A stretch of 64,000 nt of DNA from Siphonodentalium dalli (lineage: Eukaryota; Mollusca; Scaphopoda; Gadilida; Siphonodentaliidae), in NCBI GenBank assembly GCA_032622095.1, contig CP136067.1, positions 125,523,030 to 125,587,029 on the forward strand, written 5' to 3'. Positions within the stretch are counted from its first letter, which is position 1. The number at the start of each line of letters is the position of its first letter. A program made the translations under genes and the position numbers. Below the pieces are notes generated by a model, which saw nothing but the letters and a program-made list of their open reading frames with translations, was not told the origin of the DNA and made no database searches. Shown one piece after another: positions 43,762 through 54,996 of the stretch.

Positions 43762-43767
43762 AATAAA
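43762..43767 (+). promoter_or_regulatory. Candidate polyadenylation signal of gene 1
   Basis: AATAAA lies about 225 bases after the stop codon in AT-rich DNA, with GT-rich sequence nearby. It is the first canonical signal I see downstream of the stop. Confidence 0.5.
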
Positions 43768-43879
43768 TATGTATACATTCGAATGACTCAGTTAGTTCCA
43801 TCAAGTCACATTCATTCAACTTGCTGATAACGAAATCGTCAGCCATGTTCGGAACCCCAACAAGAACGGTGCCATTTGT

Positions 43880-44202
43880 ATTCATCAGAATGTGGAGCGG
43901 GGTGTGCTCTGCCAAGGCGCCTGGTGATGTTGTATTATGGTATTTTGGTATATGGCAGGGATCGTGTGAGTGAGGGTGTTACCACAGAAGTTGGTAGTCG
44001 TGGGTAGATAGGAGCTGCATGCATTGTTTGGATTTTCAAGTAATGTGTGTAGCTGTAGTTTACTCGCGGCTGCCTGCTACTGTGGGTGAAAAATATTGAA
44101 ACGCACGCGTGTAATCTGTAAATTCTATGTACATATGTTAATTAATGTTGTCTAAATGTCATTACTTGATTAAGTAGACAATAAACTTTATTGATTGATT
44201 GA
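43880..44202 (+). repeat. Retroposon 3' tail, copy 2
   Basis: Second copy of the unit at 5640-6025, ending AATAAACTTTATTGATTGATTGA. It lacks the first GC-rich part and has an extra TTATGGTATTTTGG stretch near 43935. Confidence 0.7.
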
Positions 44203-44409
44203 ACTCTGGATTCGGAAACGGACTGTCCAGAAAGGATATATTGGGTTATCTGAACATGAAACTATTTCCAAGCTAAACGCACTGCTTTCTCTTCGTTTAA
44301 TCGTAAAAATTGTATTGTGTCATAAACGTTTCAGAGCGTAGATTGTTCTAGATTTTCTTCACATTATCTACATTTGCAATGTTTACGCGACAACATAAAA
44401 CATAACTGT

Positions 44410-44939
44410 CATCAAATACATGCAAATTAGATTAGTTCTAATATTAACACTTTCGTGACCATGTTTCCAACACTAAAGTCCCTGTGACAATGCATTCTCT
44501 TATATATGCGAGTCGACCATAGGCCGCCTCTCATATAAGACAGTGCATTGGCCTAACAAATTTAATATTATATTTTGATAATTGTTAAAAAATGAAAGAA
44601 AAAATGAAAAAGATTATAAAAAATTGTTAAAGAATGTAAGAAATAATGATAAAACATTAAACAAATTTTTTAAAGATTGTTAAGAATGTAAGAAAACAAA
44701 ATGATACAAATTGATGCAAGAAAAAATTAAAAAAATTATAAAACTGTTAAAGAATATTGGGAAAAATGATAACAATTGATAAAGAATGTGAAAAAAATTA
44801 TAAAAGATAATAGCAAATATTAAAGAATGTAAGAAAAAATGATATAATTGTTAACGCATTGTCACAGGGACTTTAGTGTTGGAAACATGGTCACGAAAGT
44901 GTTAATATTAGAACTAATCTAATTTGCATGTATTTGATG
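44410..44939. repeat. Inverted duplication of a MITE end and its flank
   Basis: Bases 44410-44494 and 44855-44939 are inverted copies of about 85 bases with almost no mismatch. The arms include CACTTTCGTGACCATG, inside the MITE, and also CAAATACATGCAAATTAGAT, outside its TTAA boundary. Copying of flanking host DNA means a rearrangement and not just terminal repeats. Confidence 0.85.
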
Positions 44940-45028
44940 ACATACGGTCGACTCGCATATATAAGATAATGCATTGGCACAGGGTCTTTAATGTTGCGCG
45001 AGCGCAGCTCCCGCCACGAAAGGGTTAA
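44444..45028. mobile_element. TTAA-type palindromic MITE, rearranged
   Basis: Left TTAACACTTTCGTGACC and right CCACGAAAGGGTTAA, with one complete palindromic module near 44491-44550 and a half module near 44945-44980. The AT-rich centre repeats GTTAAAGAATGTAAGAAA phrases, the complement of those in the 16079 element. Confidence 0.7.
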
Positions 45029-45078
45029 CATCATCAAGTATATGAAAAATTAGATTGACTTTGATCTTATTTTTATTA

Positions 45079-45375
45079 TTAACCCTTTCATGACTAGAGC
45101 TGCGCTGGCAATTTAACAATTTTATCATTTTGTTCCTACATTCTTTGTCAATTTAAAAAAAAATTATTACATTCTTAAACAATTTTTATAATTTAATAAT
45201 TTGTTTTCATTTTTTTTTTTCTTATATTTTTTAACAATTATAAAAAATAACATAAAATTTAGTTGTTAGGCCAAGCATTCTCTGATATATGCACCATATG
45301 GACGATTCGGATACAAGAGAGAATGCATTGGCCCAGGGCTTTCGAAAATGTCGGAAAGCTCCAGTCTGCAATAAC
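45079..45375. mobile_element. TTAA-type palindromic MITE, decayed
   Basis: Left end TTAACCCTTTCATGACTAGAG, an AT-rich centre with TTACATTCTTAAACAATTTT, and a mutated module (GCATTCTCTGATATATGC ... GAGAGAATGCATTGGCC). The right end is only partly preserved (GGAAAGCTCCAGTC). Confidence 0.7.
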
Positions 45376-46989
45376 GAGACTTCGCATGTCAAAACCATTG
45401 TTATGTAAACATTACTGTTACAGTGGAATTGCCGATAAAAGACCAAAGTTTCATCAAAATGTGACTGTAAACATTGGAAAACGTCAAAGCATTGACAAAT
45501 ATTCAGAAAATGATATTGAGACCAAAATATTTGAACTTACTACACGATTAGCGGTTTGTTGACAACCCACTGTAACTATCTGGTGTACATAACAATGGTT
45601 TCAACACGCGATATATTTTTTTTGGAGAACTTTCAATGGAAATGAGAACAAAGTGTGTATGTTTCTCCATGTTCTTCTTGATGGTGATGTTTTACTAACT
45701 TTTATATTTTTGCACATTTACCCACTACGAAGGCATTGGGTCCCTTTAAGAGATTGGACATTTCGGACTAAGATACGATTGTTCTGATTAATTTGATGTA
45801 TGTTTGTACTGAGAACAATAACTGAATAACTTTGATTTCCTTTCGGTCAAATTTAACACAAAAGACACCCAATTGGTTGAATAATGGTTATATATATAGG
45901 AAACTTGGGGTTATATAGGTGTCTGTTGGTTTAGGTGTAATGTATTTGGAAACTCAAATTTGATTTCCCCTTGAACTATTGGATGATTTGTTAAATGATG
46001 TCGGTCGGGCTTGTAGTAAACACATAACGCAGAACCGCGCACATGTTGGCCATTGACCGATAGTTTATGGCACTATTTTGGTCGCGAGAAGATAGAACTC
46101 AATGTTTATCTTGAGGTGTGAAAAATTAAAGGGTTTGAGAGTAAGATACATCAAACCATACTATTTCTATAGACCAAACACTTTGAAGTTGAACCAATTA
46201 TTCAATCAAAATAGCGAACGCAAAACAAAAACACCTGTCGATATTTATTAAAAAGATTCTGGAAATTTTCAGAAACTCCTGAGGCCTACGCACATGTGCG
46301 CGCGTTCACACTTGTATGTGCGCGAGTACACACATGTATATAAGTACATATAAATTCGTTAACACACACCAAAGACCATATATTTAGGGATAATGGTGTG
46401 GTGTTTTGTGATTTCGGAAAGGTACAGGGCGAATATGACTGTGGCAAATTTAGTTAATGGGCGACGGCGAACTCTCTTCGAACTTAAATCGTTATTTTTT
46501 TGACACACACATGCCTTGTAATTATCGATGAAATGTGCAGACATAGAAAACACTCAGCCAATTCACGACTTTTTGTTTTAAATTTAATGCGCTAGATAAA
46601 ATATTAGTCCCTTAATTAGCATCGCTCTTATCGTTAAAAATGCTGATAAAGATGAAAAATTGCCACATCGAATAGAAATATTTCTACATATACCTGATGT
46701 CTTTTTCAGATGTTTACCACTTACAAATTGCGGTTTTGAAGTTGAATTGAAATTGAGATGTTTTCACGCCGTATCTGTCCCGGTTTCATGTCAAGAAATT
46801 TGATCAAATGACATCGAGACAATTATATTGTCAAACTTCGACAAAAGCGACGCTGCTGGTTTGTTTATATAGCAACGAGCTAGTAACGGAAGTCAATAGA
46901 CTGGATTGGCCATGGACGAGAGTAGGAATTCAGCTGACGTCAATATTGGCACGTAGGAATACTTAACATTGAAGTATGGAATACTATTA
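45376..46989. other. Intergenic DNA, no gene recognised
   Basis: AT-rich, short frames only. A CGCACATGTGCGCGCG-type alternating stretch near 46290-46330 could form small hairpins. Confidence 0.5.
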
Positions 46990-47200
46990 GGGCCACTTCA
47001 TAATGGCGCTTTCGGCGCGCGCCCAAACCGACAAAAAGTGCGCCATTAATAACGCGCCAAAGGCGCCCGGAAAGCGCCAAAATGTGCGCCGTTACGGCGC
47101 GCGCCGAAAGCGACAAAATGTGCGCCATTAGCGCATGTTTCGGCGCGCGCCGAAAGCGACGAAATTTGCGACTAATGGCGCATGTTTTGGCGCTTGAGTC
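46990..47200. repeat. CpG-rich repeat block
   Basis: In an otherwise AT-rich region, this stretch repeats GGCGCGCGCCGAAAGCGAC, AATGTGCGCCATTA and GGCGCATGTTT about three to four times with inverted pieces such as GGCGCTTTCGGCGCGCGCC. It is not coding. Confidence 0.8.
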
Positions 47201-47204
47201 ATAA

Positions 47205-48410
47205 AAATTGGGTATCGCCAGGGGCTTGCTTCACTCATAATTGATGTACCAGAACTTATTTACTTGAAATTGGCCCAAAAACACCGATTTTCATTTCATC
47301 AGCATCCATGTCCCATGAATGTATGTCTCCATCCCGGATTTCTAGTATATTTGATTAACGGACCATCTCCTGCACAGATATATACATATCCACGGTCATA
47401 AAAAGGGAATTATGGTTCCCTGGGGGTTTGCTTCCCTCATATGGTTTACTTATTTACTTAAAAATTGGTAACCCCCTTATTTTCATGTTATCAGCATCTC
47501 TGCCCCACGAATGTGTGTCTCCATCCCGGAGTTCTAGTAAATTTCCATCTCCTGCACAGATATATAGCATTTCCATGGTCATACAAAGGGAATTATGAGT
47601 TATTGGTGGACTACTTCCCGCATATGGTGGGCCTATACAGACTCGAAATTTTAATACATATTTCCAAATGCATATCAGCATCCGTGCCCCATGAATGTGA
47701 CTTCACCCCGGAGTACTAGTAAATTTCAGTAAAGGCACTTCTCATGCACAGATATATAGAATTTGTGTGGTCATAGAAAGGAAATTAGGGGTCCCTGTGG
47801 GCTTGCTTCCCTCATATGGTGTACTTATTGACTTAAAATTGGGTAAAACCACCTATTTTCATATAATCAGCATCCCTGCCCCATGAATGTCTCTTCACCA
47901 TGGAGCTCTAGTGTATTTTATTAAAGGGGCATCTCCTACACAAATACATACAATATCAATGGTCATAAACATGGAATTAGGGGTCCCGGGGGCTTGCTTC
48001 CCTCGAATGGTGTACTAGTTGACTTAAAATTGGGTAAAAAACACCCCCATATTTTCATATAATCAGCATTTTTGCCCCACGTATGAGTGTCTCCACCCGG
48101 AGCTCTAGTTTATTTAAGTAAAAGGACATCTCCTGCACAGATCTGTACCATAAAATGGTATTTAGGGAGTGGCTTGCTTCCCTCATATGGTCGGCCTATA
48201 TCGACTCGAAAATTGAAGAAAACCCCTCTTTCCATATATATGCATTATCAACATCACGGTCCCAAGAATTGATGTCTCAATCCCGGAGCGCTACTATTTG
48301 TTTTATTAAAGTGACATAAAGTTCACATACCTATATCATTTATAATGTCATAAAAAGGGAATTAGCGGTCGCTAGGGGCTTTCTTCCCTCTTGAGGTGTA
48401 AGCGTATATA
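47205..48410. repeat. Satellite of about 190 bp, six to seven units
   Basis: Units are anchored by (G)GCTTGCTTCCCTCATATGG at about 47223, 47431, 47614, 47807, 47997, 48177 and 48383, spacings 180-208. Each unit also carries ATCAGCAT(C), TGCCCCA(C/T)GAATGT, TCTCCATCCCGGAG, CTCCTGCACAGATATAT and GGTCATAAAAAGGGAATTA. Divergence between units shows an old array. Confidence 0.9.
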
Positions 48411-50333
48411 TAAATAGATAAATATTCAAATATGTTAATATTGGACTTATTTGATTCTGAACTAAGCCCTCAGTGGACGTAAACACGTTATTCCATTGGA
48501 TGGCTACGTCTACAGTGAAAACCCAGTATAAAGACCGTTCATAATTATGGTAGACTCAGAGTTGGTTTATTTGTGTTATTTTCCAGTCAGTTTCTTAAAA
48601 TAAGCACAAGACGTGCTTATTTCATATTTAAATATTTCCAAATGGGGCTGTTCTAATAACCAGAGTTTAGGTCCATATATAGAGCGTATTTGAGTTTTCA
48701 AATAATGCTCATATGAATTGATCTCGGGCAAATAAAAAAAACCGAATTGTGTTTTATTTACTCGAGAACAGGCTTGATTTTACAGCCTGTTCTTGTGAAA
48801 AGAAGTACATTACGTGATTATTTTGAATGTTGCATTTTATGCCCATATAGAGAGTATTTGAGAAAAAGACTCTCATATGGGTGTAAAACGCAGCGTTCAA
48901 TATAAGCACGATGTGGGCTTATTTAAATAAGGCACACTCCACAATAATTATGTTGACCCGTGCCTGTTGTGGTTATATATGTGTACATGACCTTCTTTGT
49001 GGTGTTTAGAGGGACTATAATTGCAGGCACAATAATAATCGACAGGGATAGCTCCGTGGTTGTATTGGGTATGCATACAGAGGCGATTTAGTAACGAAAA
49101 AGTATTTACGCCCAATTTGTGAACAGCTGAAAGGGCATAAATGACCAGTTTGTAGATGGAACACTGGCATAACAAGAATCCACAAGGATAACTCCGTGGT
49201 TGCTGTGGTTATTCAGGCTGTTCTCCCAAAAACCGCACATTAACAGCTTAGAATAGAACACATGTTAGGCAGATATTAGAATTGCCTCATTTTGAGTCGA
49301 AAATGTGCTGAAAATGGGAGCGTTTTAGTAACATTATCGACTCACAATGAGGCACATCAGTGCCAAAGTAAGCCAACCCACGACTGTTCATCTGTCTGCT
49401 CTTTAACATATGTTTTCACTATGGCCCGCGCCATAAAATGAAATAACGGGTATGAGTTCATTACCTGCTTATTGTAGAATCAATTAATCATTGTATAACG
49501 TTCTGAATGTTTGATTTGGTTTTATATAGTGTGTATCGCCTTTCCTTCTATGACAAACCGACAGAATGTCGTTTTCATTTACAAATAAGGATTCATAGAT
49601 GGCTAATTTGGAGCCCAAATCCACACAGCTACATGTAACACGACTATAGCCCCGTTATTTTTGTTTTACTTTTCGGCAGCCTTGTAATTTTCGATTTTAT
49701 TGCGACAGTATTGTTGAATGACGTTTCAAAACTCATGAATCCAAGTGGCCTAATTATCGTTGCTATGACGACCTATATATTTTTAGCTGACATTGATATG
49801 TCCCCGTGGGATCAATATCGAGCAATGGAATCAACACATATGAAAGGCACTATAACTGCACATATATGCACACTCTTTCTATAGGACACACTTGTGTCCA
49901 TTTTATTAATCCATTTTTAGAAGTACACATGATCACCTTGGGTGCCGCAGTAACTGACATGTGTATGCTGGATAGCACGGTTACAAATGTGATCGGTGCC
50001 TTGTGGCAATGACCCCATCAGCTAAACTAACCACAAGGAGCACGCGTAAATAGTCCGTATGAATAGTATGACCTATTTCTATAATATCATACTAACTGTT
50101 GCAACCGAAGGTGACACTATACACATATATAGTTATCTGACGATGCATGCCTGACCTTCTAATTAACTGTTTGCTCGTGTGATTATTGCGCTGTTCGTGT
50201 TGTCATGAATGCCACTTGATCTACTTTAGACTTCATGAACTTTGGGGAGACATGATATCGCATGACTTTAATGTGGTCTCGAGCCGGATACATCGGAACG
50301 CCGGACATACACATACGTCTGGTTTCTTGTGAC
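48411..50333. other. Intergenic DNA with small inverted repeats
   Basis: No gene. Short local inverted repeats occur (AATAAGCACAAGACGTGCTTATT near 48600, and CATATAGAGAGTATTTGAG with its complement near 48845). A phrase GGATA(A/G)CTCCGTGGTTG appears at about 49046 and 49184. Confidence 0.5.
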
Positions 50334-50438
50334 ATGATGGAGTTCGACGGTGAAGTTACTTTTCAAGATTCAACGATGCCAGATGCCGGGGAAAACGGAG
50401 CGACAGTAAAATGTAAATTTCTACGGATGACGAACAAG
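50334..50438 (+). CDS. Candidate 5' exon upstream of gene 2, function unknown
   Basis: From ATGATG the frame encodes 35 polar codons beginning MMEFDGEVTFQDSTMPDAGE and reaches a donor-like AACAAG|gtataa in phase 0. It occupies about the same place relative to gene 2 as the 13055 frame does to gene 1, but the peptides do not align. The phase also does not fit the MITE-borne acceptor near 56236. I list it as a possibility only. Confidence 0.2.
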
Positions 50439-52080
50439 GTATAACAATAAGTTTAAAACAGTAATTATTCCCTGTAATATGATATACATATATATTTATA
50501 TATAAAGAATCTTGTCAGAGATTCCCCAGATGAGTTATGGCCCCTATCTTAAAACGCGAAAATTACGAGGTGCAGATATACATACATATAATGAAATATG
50601 TATGAAATAAAAAACGGAATGGCGATTGTGGAATAGAATCGAAAGTTCGGTACAGTGACGAGATTGGTTGAGTGTAGGTTGACTATATTTACACCACGAG
50701 GTTCGTGTATATATATTATACATATGTTGTTACATTATCATGCTTGTGTCTATAGTTTCTCATTTTACTTCTCAATGTCTGTATTTGATCAGAGAATAAA
50801 CAGTATATAGAGACGCCGGTCATGCAGGAACAAAGGTTTTGGAATCCAAGTAGAAATACTGGGCTTATGGGTACTCAACATTCGGGTTTCGGGCTTGATC
50901 TGCACGAGGCTACAACTCCTCCGAAACTGTAAGACAATGGAGATCATATCCTCATATCCTGAATTCCATTATTATAGTGGTATTCCACAATTATAGTTGT
51001 ATATGACTATATACTATTCAAGTTTACTTTATTTGCGTCGGGAATAGAAGACGGCGCATACCGTGCACAGCCAAGTGTCACTTTTAAAAATATCGCAGCG
51101 AATGAACTGTCTTCCGACAAAAAAAATTGTGCTTTCTTTTGCGCCAGCTTTGTTATTCAATAATATTATAATATATCCCTAATATATGCCTTTCTAAATG
51201 ACAATAACAGGATGACACAATTGCTCCTTCATAACATTTCAACTAAGTGAATGCTAATTGATTTGCTTATCGTGTGCCGTCATGATTATTCATTCTCCTG
51301 GACAAACTATATGTTTGATACCGAATTAGTGCGACACTGATTTTGAATAATATTTGTGTGAAATATGATGTTGTATTATCCCCCTTTTATTAATATAACA
51401 AAACGGTAATGGTCATATACCACTATATACCACTACAATAGTGGAATTCAGGATATGCCTGCCCTGATCCTGCGTCGATGTAGCCGTTATAAAGAGCGCA
51501 AGGAGTGCACTAAATGTTGTCAATGTCGGTTCAGTATTATACGGGCTGGAGGCGACCGGTCCGTGGCAGCAAACTTGTTTTCGTCTCCGAATCAGACTAA
51601 ACTTGGAATATAGCATCTAAAACATCAGCCAATTGAATAACTGACAGAATTTAGAGAATTCATTGATAACTTCTAGAGTTATACGGGCCTTCAAAAGTTA
51701 ACATTACGGACCAAAGTCATTGTGCCGCAACTCCTCCAAAACTTACCGGCACTATATATGGTTACGTATAGAGCAAGTCCATCGTGTGTACAGTTGTTTT
51801 ACATATATATCATCGTGCATGCCTGTTGGATTATCGTCACCGTGACCCACGATTGAGTCCGCGATGGTTAATAAATGTCTGGTTTAATCGCACACCCGCG
51901 ATCCCTAGCAGTCAGAAGCTCCCGGGATCACACAATCACCACCACGGGCCCGCGATGAGTCCGCGATGTGTATGTGATTTTATTTTGGAACGTATTTACA
52001 TCTTTGTTGACTGGCCTTTTCGTAGGATTCGGTTTCCTGCCATGTCTTTTTTACATTATTCAGTGTCCACGGAGGTCCCC
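50439..52080. other. Gene 2 upstream DNA, partly homologous to 13.3-13.8 kb
   Basis: No gene. The 51040-51400 part preserves the gene 1 upstream phrases listed at 13233. The rest is unassigned. Confidence 0.5.
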
Positions 52081-52081
52081 G

Positions 52082-52520
52082 ACCTACCTGGGAATAATTC
52101 CAACTATAAAACTGAAAATATTTCACGCATCCCTGTTAAAAAGGGTCACAAAGTTACATTTGAGGTCGTTTAAACAATCCGACGTGTTTTTGTTACAAAG
52201 TTAACTTCAACTAGAAAAATGAAAATATTTCCCATGTCCATGTTTAAAAGGGATTACACAGTTGAATATACAGCAGCTATTTAGTAATATGGAAACTTAT
52301 GGTGACCGTAGGATTTTTAGTGGTGTTATCTCACTGTTTTCGACTTATATACATATTTGCTGCAACGTGCATATTTTTGTCCCAGCTTGTAGTCCTAGTG
52401 GAAAATTGGCACAGCTGCGAACCTGTATACATTGTGCCAATGCATTCTCTTATATATGCGAGTCGAACATATGTCGTTTCGCATATATTAGATAATGCAT
52501 TTGCCTAACATGTTTTTTAT
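52082..52520 (+). repeat. Direct repeat unit, copy 1
   Basis: From CCTACCTGGGAATAATTCCA to the TTTGCCTAACATG phrase, this block repeats at 53528-53965 with only a handful of changes (for example CACGCATCCC against CACGTATCCC). It includes one palindromic module. Confidence 0.9.
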
Positions 52521-52838
52521 CATTATTTAACGATTTGTGTTACGTTTTTATTTTTTTTTATTTTATCATTTTCTATAATGTGTTCTTACATTCTAAGCAA
52601 TAGTTATATTTTTTCTTATATTAGTTAAAATAATTATCAATTTTATTATTATTCATCTGATACGTCCGAATTCTGTTTTGCTTCCTTTAGATATTTCCTC
52701 CTTTTAGCTCTGTCTTCCTCTGACATATCGACCGCGAATTGTATTTTCTCCTTCTGTTCCTTTAGTTCTGTGTTTGCTGTAAGGACATTATTCCTCGCAT
52801 CGTGTGTATTGTTGCTCCAACATGCCGCACGAATTCGT

Positions 52839-53362
52839 TTAACCCTTTAACCAAGAGAACGGCCCTGTGCCAATGCATTCTCGTATATATGCGAGTCAAC
52901 CATAGGTCGCGTCGCATATATAAGAGAATGCATTGGCTTAACACATATTAAAAATGATAAAATTGTCAAGGAATGTAGAAAAATATCATAAAAAATGTTA
53001 AAAAATGTAAGAAAAAAATATAAAATTGTTAAATAATGTAAGAAAAAATGGTAACAAGTGTTAAAAAAGAATTATTTTAGGCCAATGCATTCTCTTATAT
53101 TTGCGAGGCGACATATGGTCGACTCGCACATATAAGAGAATGCATTGGCTTAACACATATTAAAAATGATAAAATTGTCAAAGAATGTAGAAAAATATTA
53201 TAAAAAATGTAAAAAAATGTAAGAAAAAATTATAAAATTGTTAAAGAATGTAAGAAAAAATGGTAAAAAAGAATTATTTTAGGCCAATGCATTCTCTTAT
53301 ATTTGCGAGGCGACCTATGGTCGACTCGCATATATAAGAGAATGCATTGGCACAGGGCATAA
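52839..53362. mobile_element. TTAA-type palindromic MITE with three modules
   Basis: Left end TTAACCCTTTAACC. Three palindromic modules lie at about 52873, 53084 and 53283, separated by near-identical AT-rich spacers with AATGATAAAATTGTCAA(A/G)GAATGTAG. The inner unit of about 200 bp has been tandemly duplicated. The right end is not clear. Confidence 0.7.
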
Positions 53363-53527
53363 CTTGTCACCATGAGAGGTCTGTGCTCATTTTCCTTCTC
53401 TGATCTGTTTCCAAGCATAGTGGGACTCTTCAGGTGTGATTCATTATGCCCTTCAACTCAAAGCTTGCTGCATTTGTCATTGAACATGTTTGTGTCTGGG
53501 TTTTTTTTCTTACAAAGTTACAATTGC

Positions 53528-53965
53528 CTACCTGGGAATAATTCCAACTATAAAACTGAAAATATTTCACGTATCCCTGTTAAAAAGGGTCACGAAGTTA
53601 CATTTAAAGTCGTTTAAACAATCCGACGTGTTTTTGTTACAAAGTTAACTTCAACTAGAAAAATGAAAATATTTCCCATGTCCTTGTTTAAAAGGGATTA
53701 CACAGTTGAATATACAGCAGCTATTTAGTAATATGGAAACTTATGGTGACCGTAGGATTTTTAGTGGTGTTATCTCACTGTTTTCGACTTATATACATAT
53801 TTGCTGCAACGTGCATATTTTTGTCCCAGCTTGTAGTCCTAGTGGAAAATTGGCACAGCTGCGAACCTGTATACATTGTGCCAATGCATTCTCTTATATA
53901 TGCGAGTCGACCATATGTCATCTCGCATATATTAGATAATGCTTTTGCCTAACATGTTTTTTTTT
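53528..53965 (+). repeat. Direct repeat unit, copy 2
   Basis: Second copy of 52082-52520, about 1445 bp downstream. The near identity implies a recent duplication of MITE-containing DNA. Confidence 0.9.
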
Positions 53966-54141
53966 ATCATTATTTAACGATTTTTGTTACGTTTTTTTTT
54001 TTATTTTATCATTTTCTATAATTTGTTCTTACATTCTAAGCAATAGTTTTCTTACATTCTTCAACAATATTTATCATTTTTATTATTTGTTCTTACATTC
54101 TTTAACAATTTTATCAATTTTTATCATATTTCATACATGCC

Positions 54142-54751
54142 TTAAAGGGGTACTGTACCCAAGATGTTGTTGTTGGTTTCTATAATCCCCGAGTCGGAGA
54201 ATAAGGTAACAACTTTTCCATTTTTTGAAAGTCTGTTGAGTACGAAGTATTGTTACGGATGGCAAATTTACCGGAATGCAAAAATACAAATTGTCGTTGT
54301 CGAGTAATTTTTGTACAGTTTTCAACCAAATGAATCAAATAAACTGTACTAAACATTATATTATATGCTTAGTAGTCCCATATACTAATTTAAGTTAGTG
54401 TATGGTCACTAGTCAATGAGTGGCTTGGGTTTTCTCCCCGTATAAGCATAATGTTTCAAACGATCGTGTGTGCAATTGTTTTCCTAATCCAGTATCCCTC
54501 AATTATAATTTGATTACGTTTTGTACACGGAAATTCCAATTTTAAGAGACGCCATTTTATGGCTGGAGCCATAAAATCAATTTATATTAAATTATTAACT
54601 TTTAAATTATTAAATTTTAAGATAGCCTATTAACCTGAGCGTTTACAGAATACATCTTCGACTCAAATTACTTATATTTCTGTATAGTATCGATAATAGA
54701 TCGTTGTTATCACCGGGAATTTATTGAAAATGGCGTACAGTACCCCTTTAA
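54142..54751. mobile_element. TTAA-flanked MITE, AAGGGGTAC family, copy 1
   Basis: Ends TTAAAGGGGTACTGTAC and GTACAGTACCCCTTTAA form an inverted repeat of about 15 bases on a TTAA target. It is inserted into the AT-rich body of the palindromic MITE series. No coding capacity. Related copies are at 60565-60767 and 61204-61471. Confidence 0.8.
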
Positions 54752-54996
54752 CAATTTTATATTATTTGTTATCATTATTTCTTACATTCTTTAACAATTT
54801 TTTATCATTATCACTTACGTTCTTTCAAATTAAAAAATGTTCTCATTTTTTAAAATTATTTCTTACATTCTTTAGCAATCTTTTATCATTATTTTAATTT
54901 TTTTTATATTCTTTAACAATGACAAAAATAAGATAAAATTTGTTAGGCCAATACATTCTCTTATAAAAGCAAGGAATGCATTGGCACAGGGTTTGC

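Noticed and set aside
43762-44202. Retroposon tail as part of the gene 1 3' UTR
   Set aside because: A canonical AATAAA precedes it at 43762, and the same tail occurs far away at 5640-6025, so it is an independent insertion.
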